Positions 54,701 to 64,000 of a stretch of DNA of 64,000 nt are shown here, one piece after another. Source of the stretch: Mucidula mucida (lineage: Eukaryota; Basidiomycota; Agaricomycetes; Agaricales; Physalacriaceae). Under the pieces are notes generated by a model that saw nothing but the letters and a program-made list of their open reading frames with translations, made no database searches and was not told the origin of the DNA. Each line of letters starts with the position of its first letter. Position 1 is the stretch's first letter. The position numbers were made by a program, and so were the translations under genes. The DNA lies in contig JADNYV010000152.1 in NCBI GenBank assembly GCA_015501055.1, positions 1 through 64,000 of the forward strand. Reading direction: 5' to 3'.

Positions 54701-55663
54701 TCAAACATTCAATTGTCCAAATATGGTCCGCCTAGGTTTAGACTTGGCCGATGATTTGCTTGGAAGCGAAGAGGGCTTCCGCGGTAACGAGCGAGAACGT
54801 GGGCGCGTCGTATTAACTGCGAGGACAGGAACAGAAATCGAGGGGTTTGTATTTTCGTCACGAGCGGGTTTGAGAGTGAAGGAGCGTCTCGATGAGAGCA
54901 CATTGTGAGAGCGAACAGAGAGCGAAGGAGGAAGAGAGGGTATGGGAGGCGGCGCCGGATGACGAGGTAGACGACAAGCGGAACAGCCGCTGCGGTATGC
55001 TGAGGTTGCATGCTGATGACGAGCGCAGCGACCGTTGGCTGAAGAAGGGCGGGAAGAGATACTGGGCGGGTGATCCAATGCGTCTGTGATACTGGGTGCT
55101 TCAATTCCGGTCTGCGTTTCTTGCCAATAATCCTGGCTGATCCATTTAATCCTTGCCACCAGAGTAGCTTCCTCATCGCCCTTCTCGACTCCATCCGAAA
55201 GGCGGGACAAGTCCAGCGCAAGGCGCATAAGCGTGTCCTGAGAAAACCGATCCTCTCGTTCAAGTGTCCGCCACACGCGTAGAGTCTTGAGGACACGCGG
55301 GAGTCGCGTCGTAGACCCAACTGTTTCGGCAAGCGAAAAGAGGAGAGATGACGAGATGGGAAGAGATGTACCGCCCAGTTCACGAAGGAGGTTGATGAGG
55401 GTGTCGAAGGAGCTTTCGCTGGCGAAGGCGATGTTGTCCTCGTTGGGAGTGTGCAGTGAGGTATCGGCGAGAAGCATATCCATTGGACTGTCAAAGGTAC
55501 AGCAGAGCGAGGTATCCATTTTCGGCGCGACTTCGTAGTTCGTATGAAACCAGGAGAGCTTAGGGGCAAACGGTCCGCAATGCCTAGAAAACCCTAACCC
55601 CGAAACTGCTAAGGTTAGGTCTTCCAGAGTACAAAGAACTGCGCCTTGTTCTTTCTTCGTCAA
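54701..55663 (-). CDS. Unrecognised protein, 272-320 aa, basic Ser/Pro-rich C-terminus
   Basis: The frame is open from 55663 to stop 54701-54703. The first in-frame ATG is 55519 (MDTSLCCTFDSPMDMLLADT, 272 residues). ATG 55670 in another frame (MVDEERTRRSSLYSG) could be a first exon. The middle is helical-looking and soluble: NIAFASESSFDTLINLLREL, LAETVGSTTRLPRVLKTLRV, TLMRLALDLSRLSDGVEKGD. The C-terminal third is rich in Ser, Pro, Arg and Lys (RSRSLPRKPSSLPSKSSAKS), probably disordered. No domain was recognised. The frame in the +1 shadow is also long, but its composition is less protein-like. Confidence 0.55.
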   Translation of the reverse strand: MTKKEQGAVLCTLEDLTLAVSGLGFSRHCGPFAPKLSWFHTNYEVAPKMDTSLCCTFDSPMDMLLADTSLHTPNEDNIAFASESSFDTLINLLRELGGTSLPISSSLLFSLAETVGSTTRLPRVLKTLRVWRTLEREDRFSQDTLMRLALDLSRLSDGVEKGDEEATLVARIKWISQDYWQETQTGIEAPSITDALDHPPSISSRPSSANGRCARHQHATSAYRSGCSACRLPRHPAPPPIPSLPPSLSVRSHNVLSSRRSFTLKPARDENTNPSISVPVLAVNTTRPRSRSLPRKPSSLPSKSSAKSKPRRTIFGQLNV

Positions 55664-55814
55664 CCATCTTTATCCTCCCACTATCACCACCGCATATTGA
55701 ACCATTGAATAACCGATGCTGCCACTAAGGCAGGTGAATCCTGAAGGTGATCAGATACAGATTCCAAATTCTCGAGCTGTAGATTGACAACACGGTCCAG
55801 TAAACGCCTGCGAA

Positions 55815-56501
55815 ATGCCCACACCTCGGAGGGTGAACGATGATGACTGCCCGAACGGATTCGATGTCGCGCTATCGTCACAACAGGAACCACTGGCCAA
55901 CTCAACGCGACTGTCAGATCTCGAGGACGTGGAGATGGCCGCGGGGCCTTCGTTGCCCCAGACAGCACCGACGCCGCGCGCACCTGTGGATGGGATACAT
56001 CATCGACAATTGCGCCGCCGTAGAGCAGCATACCCACCGCTCCCTTCCCAGATCGATCGACGTGAAAGTTGTCTTCTGCACCCGTTCCTTGAGTCTCCAA
56101 CAGAGTACCTCCAAAGCCCTCTAAACTTTGCCCAACCTTGGGCTGACCTTGAAGTGTTAATGGCGCCAGCTTGGGATGAGCTAGCGACCAATCCACCCCT
56201 ACCCTCGTTAGGAATGTGGGTGTGCTTGCTCCCTTGGCCCGTCATTGTGGTCACGTCGGATAACAGAGATTATGTGACGGCGAGAGATGTCATTAGGACC
56301 ATTTGGAATGCTCTGCGGCATCCCTTGCATCCCAACTCGACAAGGACGAATACTGGATTGATGCATCGCAGACATGACGAGGCTGTCGACCAAGGAAAGC
56401 GCGCACCCCTACGATTAGATTTGCTGCGGGATGTGACCACATTCAACGGACTGAGCCATGGAGGGATAGATGGTGATACATGGGTGCTGAATCTCCTGTG
56501 A
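55815..56501 (+). CDS. DUF6699 domain protein
   Basis: This is a single exon from ATG 55815 (MPTPRRVNDDDCPNGFDVAL) to stop 56499-56501, 228 residues. The N-terminal half is low-complexity. The C-terminal half follows the DUF6699 pattern common in agarics: LNFAQPWADLEVLMAPAWDE, PPLPSLGMWVCLLPWPVIVV, DYVTARDVIRTIWNALRHPL, a long Arg-rich helix, then RLDLLRDVTTFNGLSHGGID and GDTWVLNLL at the very end. Function is unknown. An overlapping minus-strand frame (55684-56196) is a shadow. Confidence 0.75.
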   Translation: MPTPRRVNDDDCPNGFDVALSSQQEPLANSTRLSDLEDVEMAAGPSLPQTAPTPRAPVDGIHHRQLRRRRAAYPPLPSQIDRRESCLLHPFLESPTEYLQSPLNFAQPWADLEVLMAPAWDELATNPPLPSLGMWVCLLPWPVIVVTSDNRDYVTARDVIRTIWNALRHPLHPNSTRTNTGLMHRRHDEAVDQGKRAPLRLDLLRDVTTFNGLSHGGIDGDTWVLNLL

Positions 56502-57058
56502 ATGGTTTGAAGCAGGATTTTAGGTAGTTCTGGTGGACGGTCAACTTGGCAGAGGAGTATGAAAGAAATAACAAACACCTGTTGCTACCAACGGCTTTTA
56601 ACCCAGAGTTGTGCCCACAACCAGCCAACAGCTACATAAGCCATGATCTGATTCAAATTCATAATTTCTAGAGAAATACAAAATATCAGTAGCATGAGTA
56701 GCAAGACAGCAAAAAGCTTGCTTGCCCGCAGGCTTCAGATGTCCAATTATCTTTCACATATTCTGCCCGTTAAAAAATTGATCTAGGTGTTTTGGTCGAA
56801 TCCAACGTAAGAAGTCTACATTGGCGTTCCGACCTCGAGGAACTGGGATATCACAGCGCGTGCTTTGACTCCCCATGCACAAGTCTCAATAGCTTCCAAT
56901 CAAAGCAAATATATGCGTTGAGGTAAATGGAGAATGTGGCAAGTGCCAGTCGGATGCCATAGTGGTGGTCGGTGACAGAGAAGTTGTGAGTCGTGACACT
57001 CGATCATTGATCACAACCACGACGAGCGCGGCCACGAAATCAAGAGCGGGCATCATCA
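56502..57058. other. Intergenic
   Basis: No gene seen; it holds the promoter of the gamma-tubulin complex gene. Confidence 0.4.
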
Positions 57059-60000
57059 ATGAGGCCAACGAGTGCAGACAGACCACGACCGGCCTCTGCT
57101 GCATCCAGGCGGCCGGTCTCGAGTATTACGCCGCGTGCGACTCCGAGCCAGACGGTACGGCCGTCTTCTAGCCAGTCAATTCACCATCCATCCAGTGGAA
57201 CCGTACGTCCATTCTCGAGTCTAGGAATACGACCCTCGACGAGCCAAGCCATACGCCCCGTGTCGAGTGCCTCTATGCGGCCCATATCCCGCCTTACTGC
57301 GCGCCCTCAGTCGCGTCAATTACGAGCCAATCATCTTAAAATCGTGTCCCTGTGCGAGCAACTGGTTCGCGGCCTCCAGGGCGATGAAGACGAGACGGAG
57401 TACCACGCCAGCATCGATTACGCGACCCGAAGCCTCAGTCTTGAGGGCACAATGCTCAACAAGGTTGGGGTCACTATTGATCAGGCCGCAGCGGACAGAA
57501 CGATGCGTGGGTGCGATTTACAACGCGTTGACGTTGACGTTGAGCTTACTTGTTGAGGATTCGTCTAGACATGTGCAGAAGGCCCGGATACAGTCCCACG
57601 ACACCCTAGCAACGCACTTGAAACTTGCTACAAACGTCTGAAAGAGATTTTGAGAAAGAGAATGATCTTGATCAAGAAATAAAGGTACATCAGGCATTAT
57701 CTCTCGCGAAGATGTCTGACTTGCGATAGGCTTTACCATCCCATCTGCAGCTGCTCGTAAGTCGACACACTGCTCAGATTCACATATCTGATCTACAAGT
57801 AGTTTTGTTTAGCAAACGCGCCTGAGGCTAGCACCTTGACCTATGCGTCATCATATCTCTACAATCTCACCGCTCCTCCCCCTAGTGTAGAGGTTCTGAC
57901 CTGGAAAAAGATCCTCGAAGACGACCCATTTGAAGGAGAACATTGGGAAGGAGTATATGGGATGCCACCAGGGAGCATCAAGAATCAACGAGAACCGGAC
58001 TCGGACAGTGATGCATCCTCCCTGTGGTCTCTTCACTCTGACGACCTCGATGTCGAGCACTCGTCGGACTCATTGCCCACATCACCTAGATCGCCTTCCC
58101 CCATTGCACTACAGTCTTCACCGGCTTTTATACCCTCACTTCCAGACATACGGTTATCTGTGCTTCATCGAAAAGAGGTTGAGGACCTTCAGGCCAGACA
58201 ATATTGGCGCAGTGACTGGAAGATGCCTGTGCAAGGTACAAGCACAAGATTTGATATTGGCGATGCAAGTACTTTAGGTAGGAGCGGACAGTCATTGACG
58301 TCTTGACGTCCTGACAACTTTGGTTAGGACCAACATTACAGAACGTGCTGGGGCGCAATCGAGCTGTCCCAACTGAATTTGTCCACCTAGCCGATGTAAG
58401 CCTACTTGCACTCGTGTATTTCATGTATCTGAACCAAAGTCTTAGAAATACATCTACGAACATGACGCTGTGCGGGAAGTACTTATAGCCTTGCAAGGTC
58501 GCAGCAATGTAATGCTGCACTGGCAAAATGACGCATACCAGATCACCAAGACGACACCGAGACTACTACATCTCTCCCTCGCATCCCAGGCTTCTATCCT
58601 GTCGTCCCTCGGCGAGCGATGTACCTGTCTAAATCACCTGCGTAACTTCGTTACACGAGTCTTCAGCACACCAAGTAGTTCAAAGTCGAAGACGCGAACA
58701 TTGGAGGCGTTCGCCGATGCAGTGGACGCTGAGATTCGTCTTTTGGACACTTGGTGTGCAGAAAAGGAGGAACAAATTGTTTTGGCTGCTAATGGCGCCT
58801 TGCCGGGGCAAGGCCTTGTTGTCAGCTTGTTGTCATTGGAGGTCCAGATACGCGACAAGTTTGAAGGTGCCTTTTCTGTGTTATTGAGCGTCGTGCAAAG
58901 TGTCTTTGGGCAAGACCATTCGCAGAGGGCATCACCGTCGACGACTACAGCTGCTTTGTTGGATCGACTATTTGCTGTGATACAGGAGAACCTGGAGCGA
59001 GGGGAGCGCATCACTGCTGGTGTCGTGATGCGAGTCTTCATCCGAAGCTCTGAGCCGCTTTGGGGCATGGTGGGCCAATGGTTGAAAGATGGAATGGGGA
59101 TTGGGGATATCAACGATTTAGACGACGAGTTTTTCATTGAGAGCAACGGTTTGGGGTCTGGTGCGTTTGGAGTGGGGCTGCTGGATCCGGATTACTGGTC
59201 GGAAGGATACACTCTCCGGTACGAGGACGAAGAGGATGGTCGCCGCAAGGGATTGCCGACGTTCTTTCGGCCTGTGGCCGAGGCCGTGCTGGCGTCTGGG
59301 AAGGCGGTAGGTTTGCTGAAGGCTCTGGGTGTTGGAGTGAGTGGGATCGAATGGAAGTGGCGCTCGCTGGCAGAGTTGGTGGCTGGTGGTACAGAGCGGG
59401 ATGAAGCGAGCGGGTTGTTTTCGGTCTCTATCGATACACTCTCGAGTCTCATTCATGATGAGCTCGCGCCGTACTGCCAGAGCACCAACTTGGCGCTGTC
59501 CAAAGCCGTGGTAGGGAATGTGATTTTGGAGGCATCTGAGCACCATTGAGGATCTCTATTTGATGAGAAAGGAGATGCGATGAGCCACTTTTGTGACGTT
59601 TTATTTGCGAAGGTGAATATGTTCAGCTCAAGTCATTCTAAAGTTAGCTGATTAGCGTTTACAGATGGACATCCGACAACACTGGAGCGACTTCCATTTC
59701 CTCAACACCACTTTCACCGACGTCGTTGAGTCGAGTGTAAACATCGGCGCTGGAGATGGGTTCAGCTGTCGCTTGTTCGATTGTCGTATCGGGGAAGCAA
59801 GGATAAATCTGTCGGCCGAACAGTCAGAGGACTAGAAGGCCTCCTGTTGAGTACGCGGTACCATTCCCGTTGATTTATATCTTCACTCCGAAGATTCTGC
59901 ATATCTATGGGGAGCTCTTTACCTTCCTCTCCAGATCAAGCGTGCGAAGGTCGTCCTGGAGCGTATCCTCGTTCGGGGCGATAACAGGAAAGGAAATGAG

Positions 60001-60813
60001 ATGAAGACGTTCTATGCGATTCGAAGTCGTCTCAGTTGGTTTATCAAGTCGGTCCTTTTGCACGTTCCTCGTGTCCTTCTGTTGACGATCACATAGTGCA
60101 CTTTTCGACTTCTTGACAACATATGTTCGCAAATCTCCCCGTTCATTCATCGCGTTGATCTTGAATTCTAAAGGTCATACATGTTCAAGTCTTCAAGTTT
60201 CACGACGCCTTGCAGAAAGCAACTTCTCTAGACCAAATGATTCAGGTGCATGAAGAGCAGTGAGTCTTTCTGTCATCCTACAGCCCGTGTCTCATGTTGT
60301 CTGCAGTCTCCAGCGCTTACAGAGTCTCTGCCTGCTTCAATCCGATGTACGTGCTTCCTGTGACATTTGTACACCAATTCAACACATCTGCAGAATGCCG
60401 CATTACATCGATCGATTCTGTCGATCCTGGACATGGCTCTCCAATTCAGCAATATGTTCGTCGCATTCGCTGGAGACACAACTACACACGACGTCTCTAC
60501 GTCGATGCTCACCAACCGGCGGCGCACCAAGACACAGCGCCGCATGCGCCGGAACGTCGTCGGCTTTTCGGCTGTGGTTGATGATGAGAGCTCCGATTCT
60601 GAAGAGGAGATGGAAGAGCCGCAGACGTCGTTTTCTGCGGTGGCTCACGAGGAGGGAGGGGACGACGTTGGGCGTCTCGATATAATGTCGTCGGAGTTGG
60701 ACGCTCTGGTGAAATTTGTGAGGAGAGGGGCGGAGAGCCTTGCTGGTGGATCGGGCGAGGCGGCTTCGACGTTTGGTGTTATCGCGTTCACTTTGGAGGA
60801 TTGGGATGCTTGA
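57059..60813 (+). CDS. Gamma-tubulin complex component (Spc97/Spc98 family, GCP5-like), with several frameshifts
   Basis: ATG 57059 opens an Arg-Pro-Ser repeat region (RPVSSASMRPISRLTARPQS) and then HLKIVSLCEQLVRGLQGDED. Later exons carry APPPSVEVLTWKKILEDDPF, the split HLAD/KYIYEHDAVREVLIAL, and FIRSSEPLWGMVGQWLKDGM..LDDEFFIESN, the GCP N-terminal (GRIP1) signature. The GRIP2 half has HLSTIEDLYLMRK, GDAMSHFCDVLFAK, DIRQHWSDFHFLNTTF, LVRLSYRGSKDKSVGRTVRG, RAKVVLERILVRGDNRKGNE and ALHRSILSILDMALQFSNMF, stop 60811-60813. GCPs bind gamma-tubulin and nucleate microtubules at spindle pole bodies. Frame breaks occur near 57497, 59532, 59569, 59754, 59845 and 59930, mostly one-base losses. GCP5 is my best guess; GCP4 or GCP6 are possible. 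Confidence 0.8.
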
Positions 60814-61291
60814 ACTGTTCCAAATGCAGGTTCGTGGACTTGCTCAAGGCCCGGCCAAGCTATAAATGACGTGGACTGTATTTGAATTTTGGGCAAGGTC
60901 GGCCAAATATACCATCCGTCGCTTCTTTTCATGGACATTGACGACATTTATAGCTTCAATCGAAGAGTGTACTTTCAAAATGCACTTCTTGTCAGGCATG
61001 ATGCATCATCACTTGTGATATACCTCGCTCGATGTCGCGGGCGTTTTCCGTTTTCGCTAATCGACGGTAGTGTTCTGTGACGCATTCGCTCCAGCCTTGG
61101 GAATGTTAGTTTAATTAAGACTGTCACCGACAACACCGGTACCGTGTCAAAAACTTTACACTCCGTAATCGTCTGCAAGTTCGCTGCGTATCATGATTGT
61201 AAAATTATTGATGATCGAGGGTACTGCTAGCCGCAGTCTTCCTGGCTAAAAGCACTTGTCACAGCGCAGAAGCTCCGACCTGTGATCATGC
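60814..61291. other. Intergenic
   Basis: No supported gene or repeat. Confidence 0.4.
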
Positions 61292-61798
61292 ATGATTGGG
61301 TCGATGTGTCCAACAATAGGATCTGCCAGTACAAATAGCCTGTGCCTCGGATGTCTTTGTTCCCAACTAGTGGAGATACTACATGACCAACGACGCACCG
61401 CGGCGCCTTTGGCCTTCATATCCTTGTCGCTGGCAGTATCGACGAATCCGAGTTACCCTTGTCATATTCATCTGTGCGTCATCACCAACTCCAGATGGTG
61501 TCCTCTCGCATACTATACACCACAAAGCAAGGAATCGGCGTCGAACAGTGACGATAGGGATAGTAGGTGCGTTGCTTCAATTTTGGTCACCTTTCTGTTA
61601 AGCTTTTGCTACAGGCCTGGAATGCCCTGGACCTTCTTCATTATCGGATGTCTCACCTTGATCCTACTCGTCACTGTTGTCGTCCTCTGCTGCCTATGCA
61701 TCCGACAGGATCGGAGGCCGTGGCGATGTGCGCCACAGTCCCCCACCATTCCCGAGACAGCTGCAGATAAAAGTGGAAAAGGGTGCCGCCGCACATGA
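61292..61798 (+). CDS. Small single-pass membrane protein
   Basis: ATG 61292 (MIGSMCPTIGSASTNSLCLG) opens a frame that stays open to stop 61796-61798. A probable intron (GTGCGT at about 61568 to CAG at about 61617) leaves the frame unchanged. After it comes MPWTFFIIGCLTLILLVTVV then VLCCLCIRQDRR, one transmembrane helix with Cys residues and a basic cytosolic edge, and a short Pro-rich tail. No signal peptide is obvious. It is similar in layout, not clearly in sequence, to the gene at 50820. Confidence 0.4.
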   Translation: MIGSMCPTIGSASTNSLCLGCLCSQLVEILHDQRRTAAPLAFISLSLAVSTNPSYPCHIHLCVITNSRWCPLAYYTPQSKESASNSDDRDSRCVASILVTFLLSFCYRPGMPWTFFIIGCLTLILLVTVVVLCCLCIRQDRRPWRCAPQSPTIPETAADKSGKGCRRT

Positions 61799-62231
61799 CG
61801 CGGATAGAGATACTATGTTGATGTGAACGAGTTGTCTTCAGCAGGAGATCTATCAGGACGAATGAGATTCAATGCAGCGCGGGGGCAGTAGGAGGGCATA
61901 TGTAGAAAGTTCTGTTTGGACGGTACGTTCAAGACTGAAGGACGTGTTGTCGGGAAGTGTTGGCAACCATGAGTAAACAAATATCGTCCCTTTCTCGTCG
62001 ACGCGTCAAGAAAGCATTACAATTTCATTGCATCTTCAAGGAATCAATAATTCCATGCCATTCTTTTTGACTACTGAATCTAGCATTCATATACGCGCCG
62101 ACGTCCTGCCTTATTCACTCGCCTTCAAAAGGCTTTTGTCTATTTTTGGGCATCCCGCAGCATCACCTTGGAGCCCCAAGCCCGCCCTATTTTCGTCTTG
62201 CTACCTTACGTCGACCTTTCTCGTTGCGCGT
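61799..62231. other. Intergenic
   Basis: Promoter side of the GH47 gene; nothing else recognised. Confidence 0.4.
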
Positions 62232-64000
62232 ATGCAACTCGACCGGCTCCAGCTGGACGATATGCGCGTGTATCTCCAGTCTACCTTGCGCGTCCTGAAG
62301 AACCGGCCTCAGCTGAGGAACGTCATCTGCGGCGTAGTGGTCATTCTTTTTATCTGGCTATATTATCACGGATCGCCTCCCCAGAGTCTCGGTTGGACGT
62401 GGATGTTCCCCCACATGTATGGGAGGAGAGAGCTGAGCTGGTAAAGGACGCATTTCGACATGGGTATCATGCGTATGAGAAATATGCGGCACCTCATGAC
62501 GAGATATTACCGTTATCTGCTGGGTACAAAGACAAGTAGGTATTCATTTACTCTCGTTGTATGAAACACGACAGTTGATCACTCGTAGCTTCAACGGATG
62601 GGGAGTGACGATATTTGATTCGTTGGATACACTCATTCTTCTGGGATTCAATTCCGAGTACGAGAGGGCACTGGCAATGGTCAAGGACATCAAGTTCGAT
62701 CTTCGTGATGTATGTGTTTTCCATCACATATTACGCGTTCTGTTGAAATCTTTTAGGGCGAGTTCGCTCCCTTCTTCGAAACGATCATTCGCTACATGGG
62801 CGGCATGCTGTCGGCGTACGCGCTGAATGGCGACAAGATACTCTTAGATCGTGCCGAGGAACTGGCTAGGAAGCTGGATCCGGTATTCGGCACGACGAGC
62901 GGTTTTCCTCTTTACGGTGTCAATCCAACTACGTGAGGAGCCCATTGGCGTTCGAAACCTCAACTCATAAGATGACATTCAGAGGTGCCACCGTAGGTCC
63001 CCACATAGGCATTTTGGCGGAAATTGCCAGCCTGCAAATGGAGTATTCCTACCTCGCCAAGGCGTCAGGAAAGAAGATATACTTCGATAGAGCAAACAGA
63101 ATTATCAGAGCTCTCGAGTTCGCTGATCTGCGACATACGGGAGGGATGTTTCCAATAGGGTGGAATGTGCGGACAGCGCAACCTGACGATTGTAAGTCAA
63201 CTCACATTTCCTAGGGATCCCGATTGATCTTGATCAAGTTCGTCTTTCGGTGGGCGCACAAGCTGACAGTGCGCACGAATATCTCTTGAAGCAATACCTC
63301 TTGACCGCCAAGTCGGATAAAGCAAACCTTGAAATGTGTACGTGACAGGTCTCATACTTGCCTCTACCTCGGATTCATCTGTGTCCAAAACAGATATTCG
63401 TGCAACAACACATATAATCAACAACCTCCTCTTTCTCTCGCCGACTCGCCACATGCTATACGCCACCGACACTAAGACCGCCACTCACGAGAAGACTGCA
63501 AAACCGTCCCACATATTCGAACACCTCTCCTGCTTCCTTCCTGGTCTTCTTATCCTAGGCGTACATTCCCTCCCACTCGACGATCTTACCTCTCTCGGAA
63601 TCGACCTCAACGACATGGCAGCGAAAGGCAATTTCGGATACGCCGGTCACGGATACCGTCGTCTAGGCAAGTGGAACCTCCGGGATATCCATCTCTGGGC
63701 CGCGGAGGGTCTCGCAGAGACATGCTGGCTCATGTACGCGGACCAGCCGACGGGGCTGGCGCCTGATGAGATTGTGATGATGGGTAACGCACAGTCGCGG
63801 TCGGGACCAGGATTGGCTTGGATGGATGCGCTGGAAAGCTGGAAACGATCGGGTGCACGAGGGTTCCCACCAGGTGTGGGTGATAAGAAGCCGGTGGTCT
63901 TTAGTGAGGACGAAAGGCTGCGGGGTGCTATCAAAGGGCGGGACTACGCGGTCAAGAAGTATCCGTACCTTTTGCGACCTGAGGTACGCAGGAATTGTCT
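62232..64000 (+). CDS. Glycoside hydrolase family 47 alpha-1,2-mannosidase (3' end outside window)
   Basis: ATG 62232 (MQLDRLQLDD) leads to RNVICGVVVILFIWLYYHG, a type II signal anchor expected of an ER/Golgi enzyme. The luminal part has VWEERAELVKDAFRHGYHAY, EKYAAPHDEILPLSAGYKD, intron 62536-62588, FNGWGVTIFDSLDTLILLGF, GEFAPFFETIIRYMGGMLSA, intron 62933-62982, GATVGPHIGILAEIASLQME, intron 63192-63238, RLSVGAQADSAHEYLLKQYL, intron 63338-63393, HIFEHLSCFLPGLLILGVHS and AAEGLAETCWLMYADQPTGL. GH47 enzymes trim mannose from N-glycans in a calcium-dependent way. Between the anchor and VWEERAEL the frame shifts by one base near a CCCC run at about 62380. The remainder lies to the right of the window. 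Confidence 0.85.

Noticed and set aside
55590..55620. Telomere-like CCCTAA words
   Set aside because: Two isolated matches in unrelated phase within coding sequence; not an array.
55684..56196. 170-aa minus-strand frame
   Set aside because: Antisense of the DUF6699 gene, which has family motifs to its last residue.
63192..63214. A 23-nt micro-intron in the GH47 gene
   Set aside because: A 47-nt intron using the next AG (63236-63238) also keeps the frame (RLSVGAQADS) and has a normal length.

Overview
The window looks like nuclear DNA of a mushroom-forming basidiomycete (Agaricomycetes). The evidence is: introns of about 45-60 bp with GT..AG ends in nearly every gene; a local swarm of FunK1-type fungal kinases; Plavaka (CACTA-like) and hAT transposons of the kind common in agarics; a chromodomain Ty3/gypsy element; and a DUF6699 protein. 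Everything here was read by eye from the sequence. Splice sites and family names rest on motif recognition, not on database searches.

Left part (1-9.8 kb). A FunK1 kinase runs off the left edge and is followed by a truncated tandem copy. Then come an intact NmrA-like NAD(P)-binding protein and a kinase fragment whose 5' side is interrupted by a decayed 4-kb hAT element (5811-9781, with imperfect 8-bp target duplication).

Transposon block (9.9-30.5 kb). A 6.6-kb chromovirus (Ty3/gypsy with chromodomain, minus strand, two 528/529-bp LTRs) sits next to a FunK1-like gene. Two Plavaka-type transposon copies follow, each a transposase divergently paired with an accessory ORF. After them lies a Ty1/copia fragment cut off before its integrase.

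FunK1 cluster (31-48 kb, plus 16.7-17.9 kb). Seven related genes or gene remnants (called F3-F9 here) are arranged in tandem and inverted duplications. Six of them have lost the catalytic Asp of the HRD loop (RPE, CPE, HPQ or RSE instead); F4, like F1, keeps HRD. Two of them (F6, F7) lie tail-to-tail with copies (G1, G2) of an unrecognised proline-rich protein that ends in a C-x2-C-x21-H-x3-C motif. F6, and the isolated F3, also share a bidirectional intergenic region with a G gene or its remnant. That region carries a conserved CACGTG plus a TATA-like box. This is the most interesting material in the window. A housekeeping IMP3 gene and an unknown 318-aa gene lie inside the cluster.

Right part (44.9-64 kb). 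This holds a broken zinc-type alcohol dehydrogenase, an intact von Willebrand A domain protein, small single-pass membrane proteins, an unknown 272-320 aa protein, a DUF6699 protein, a gamma-tubulin complex component with a cluster of frameshifts, and the start of a GH47 alpha-mannosidase that runs off the right edge. Genes such as IMP3, the VWA protein, the NmrA-like protein and G2 read through cleanly over many exons. The frameshift clusters elsewhere are therefore local, either true decay or local consensus errors.
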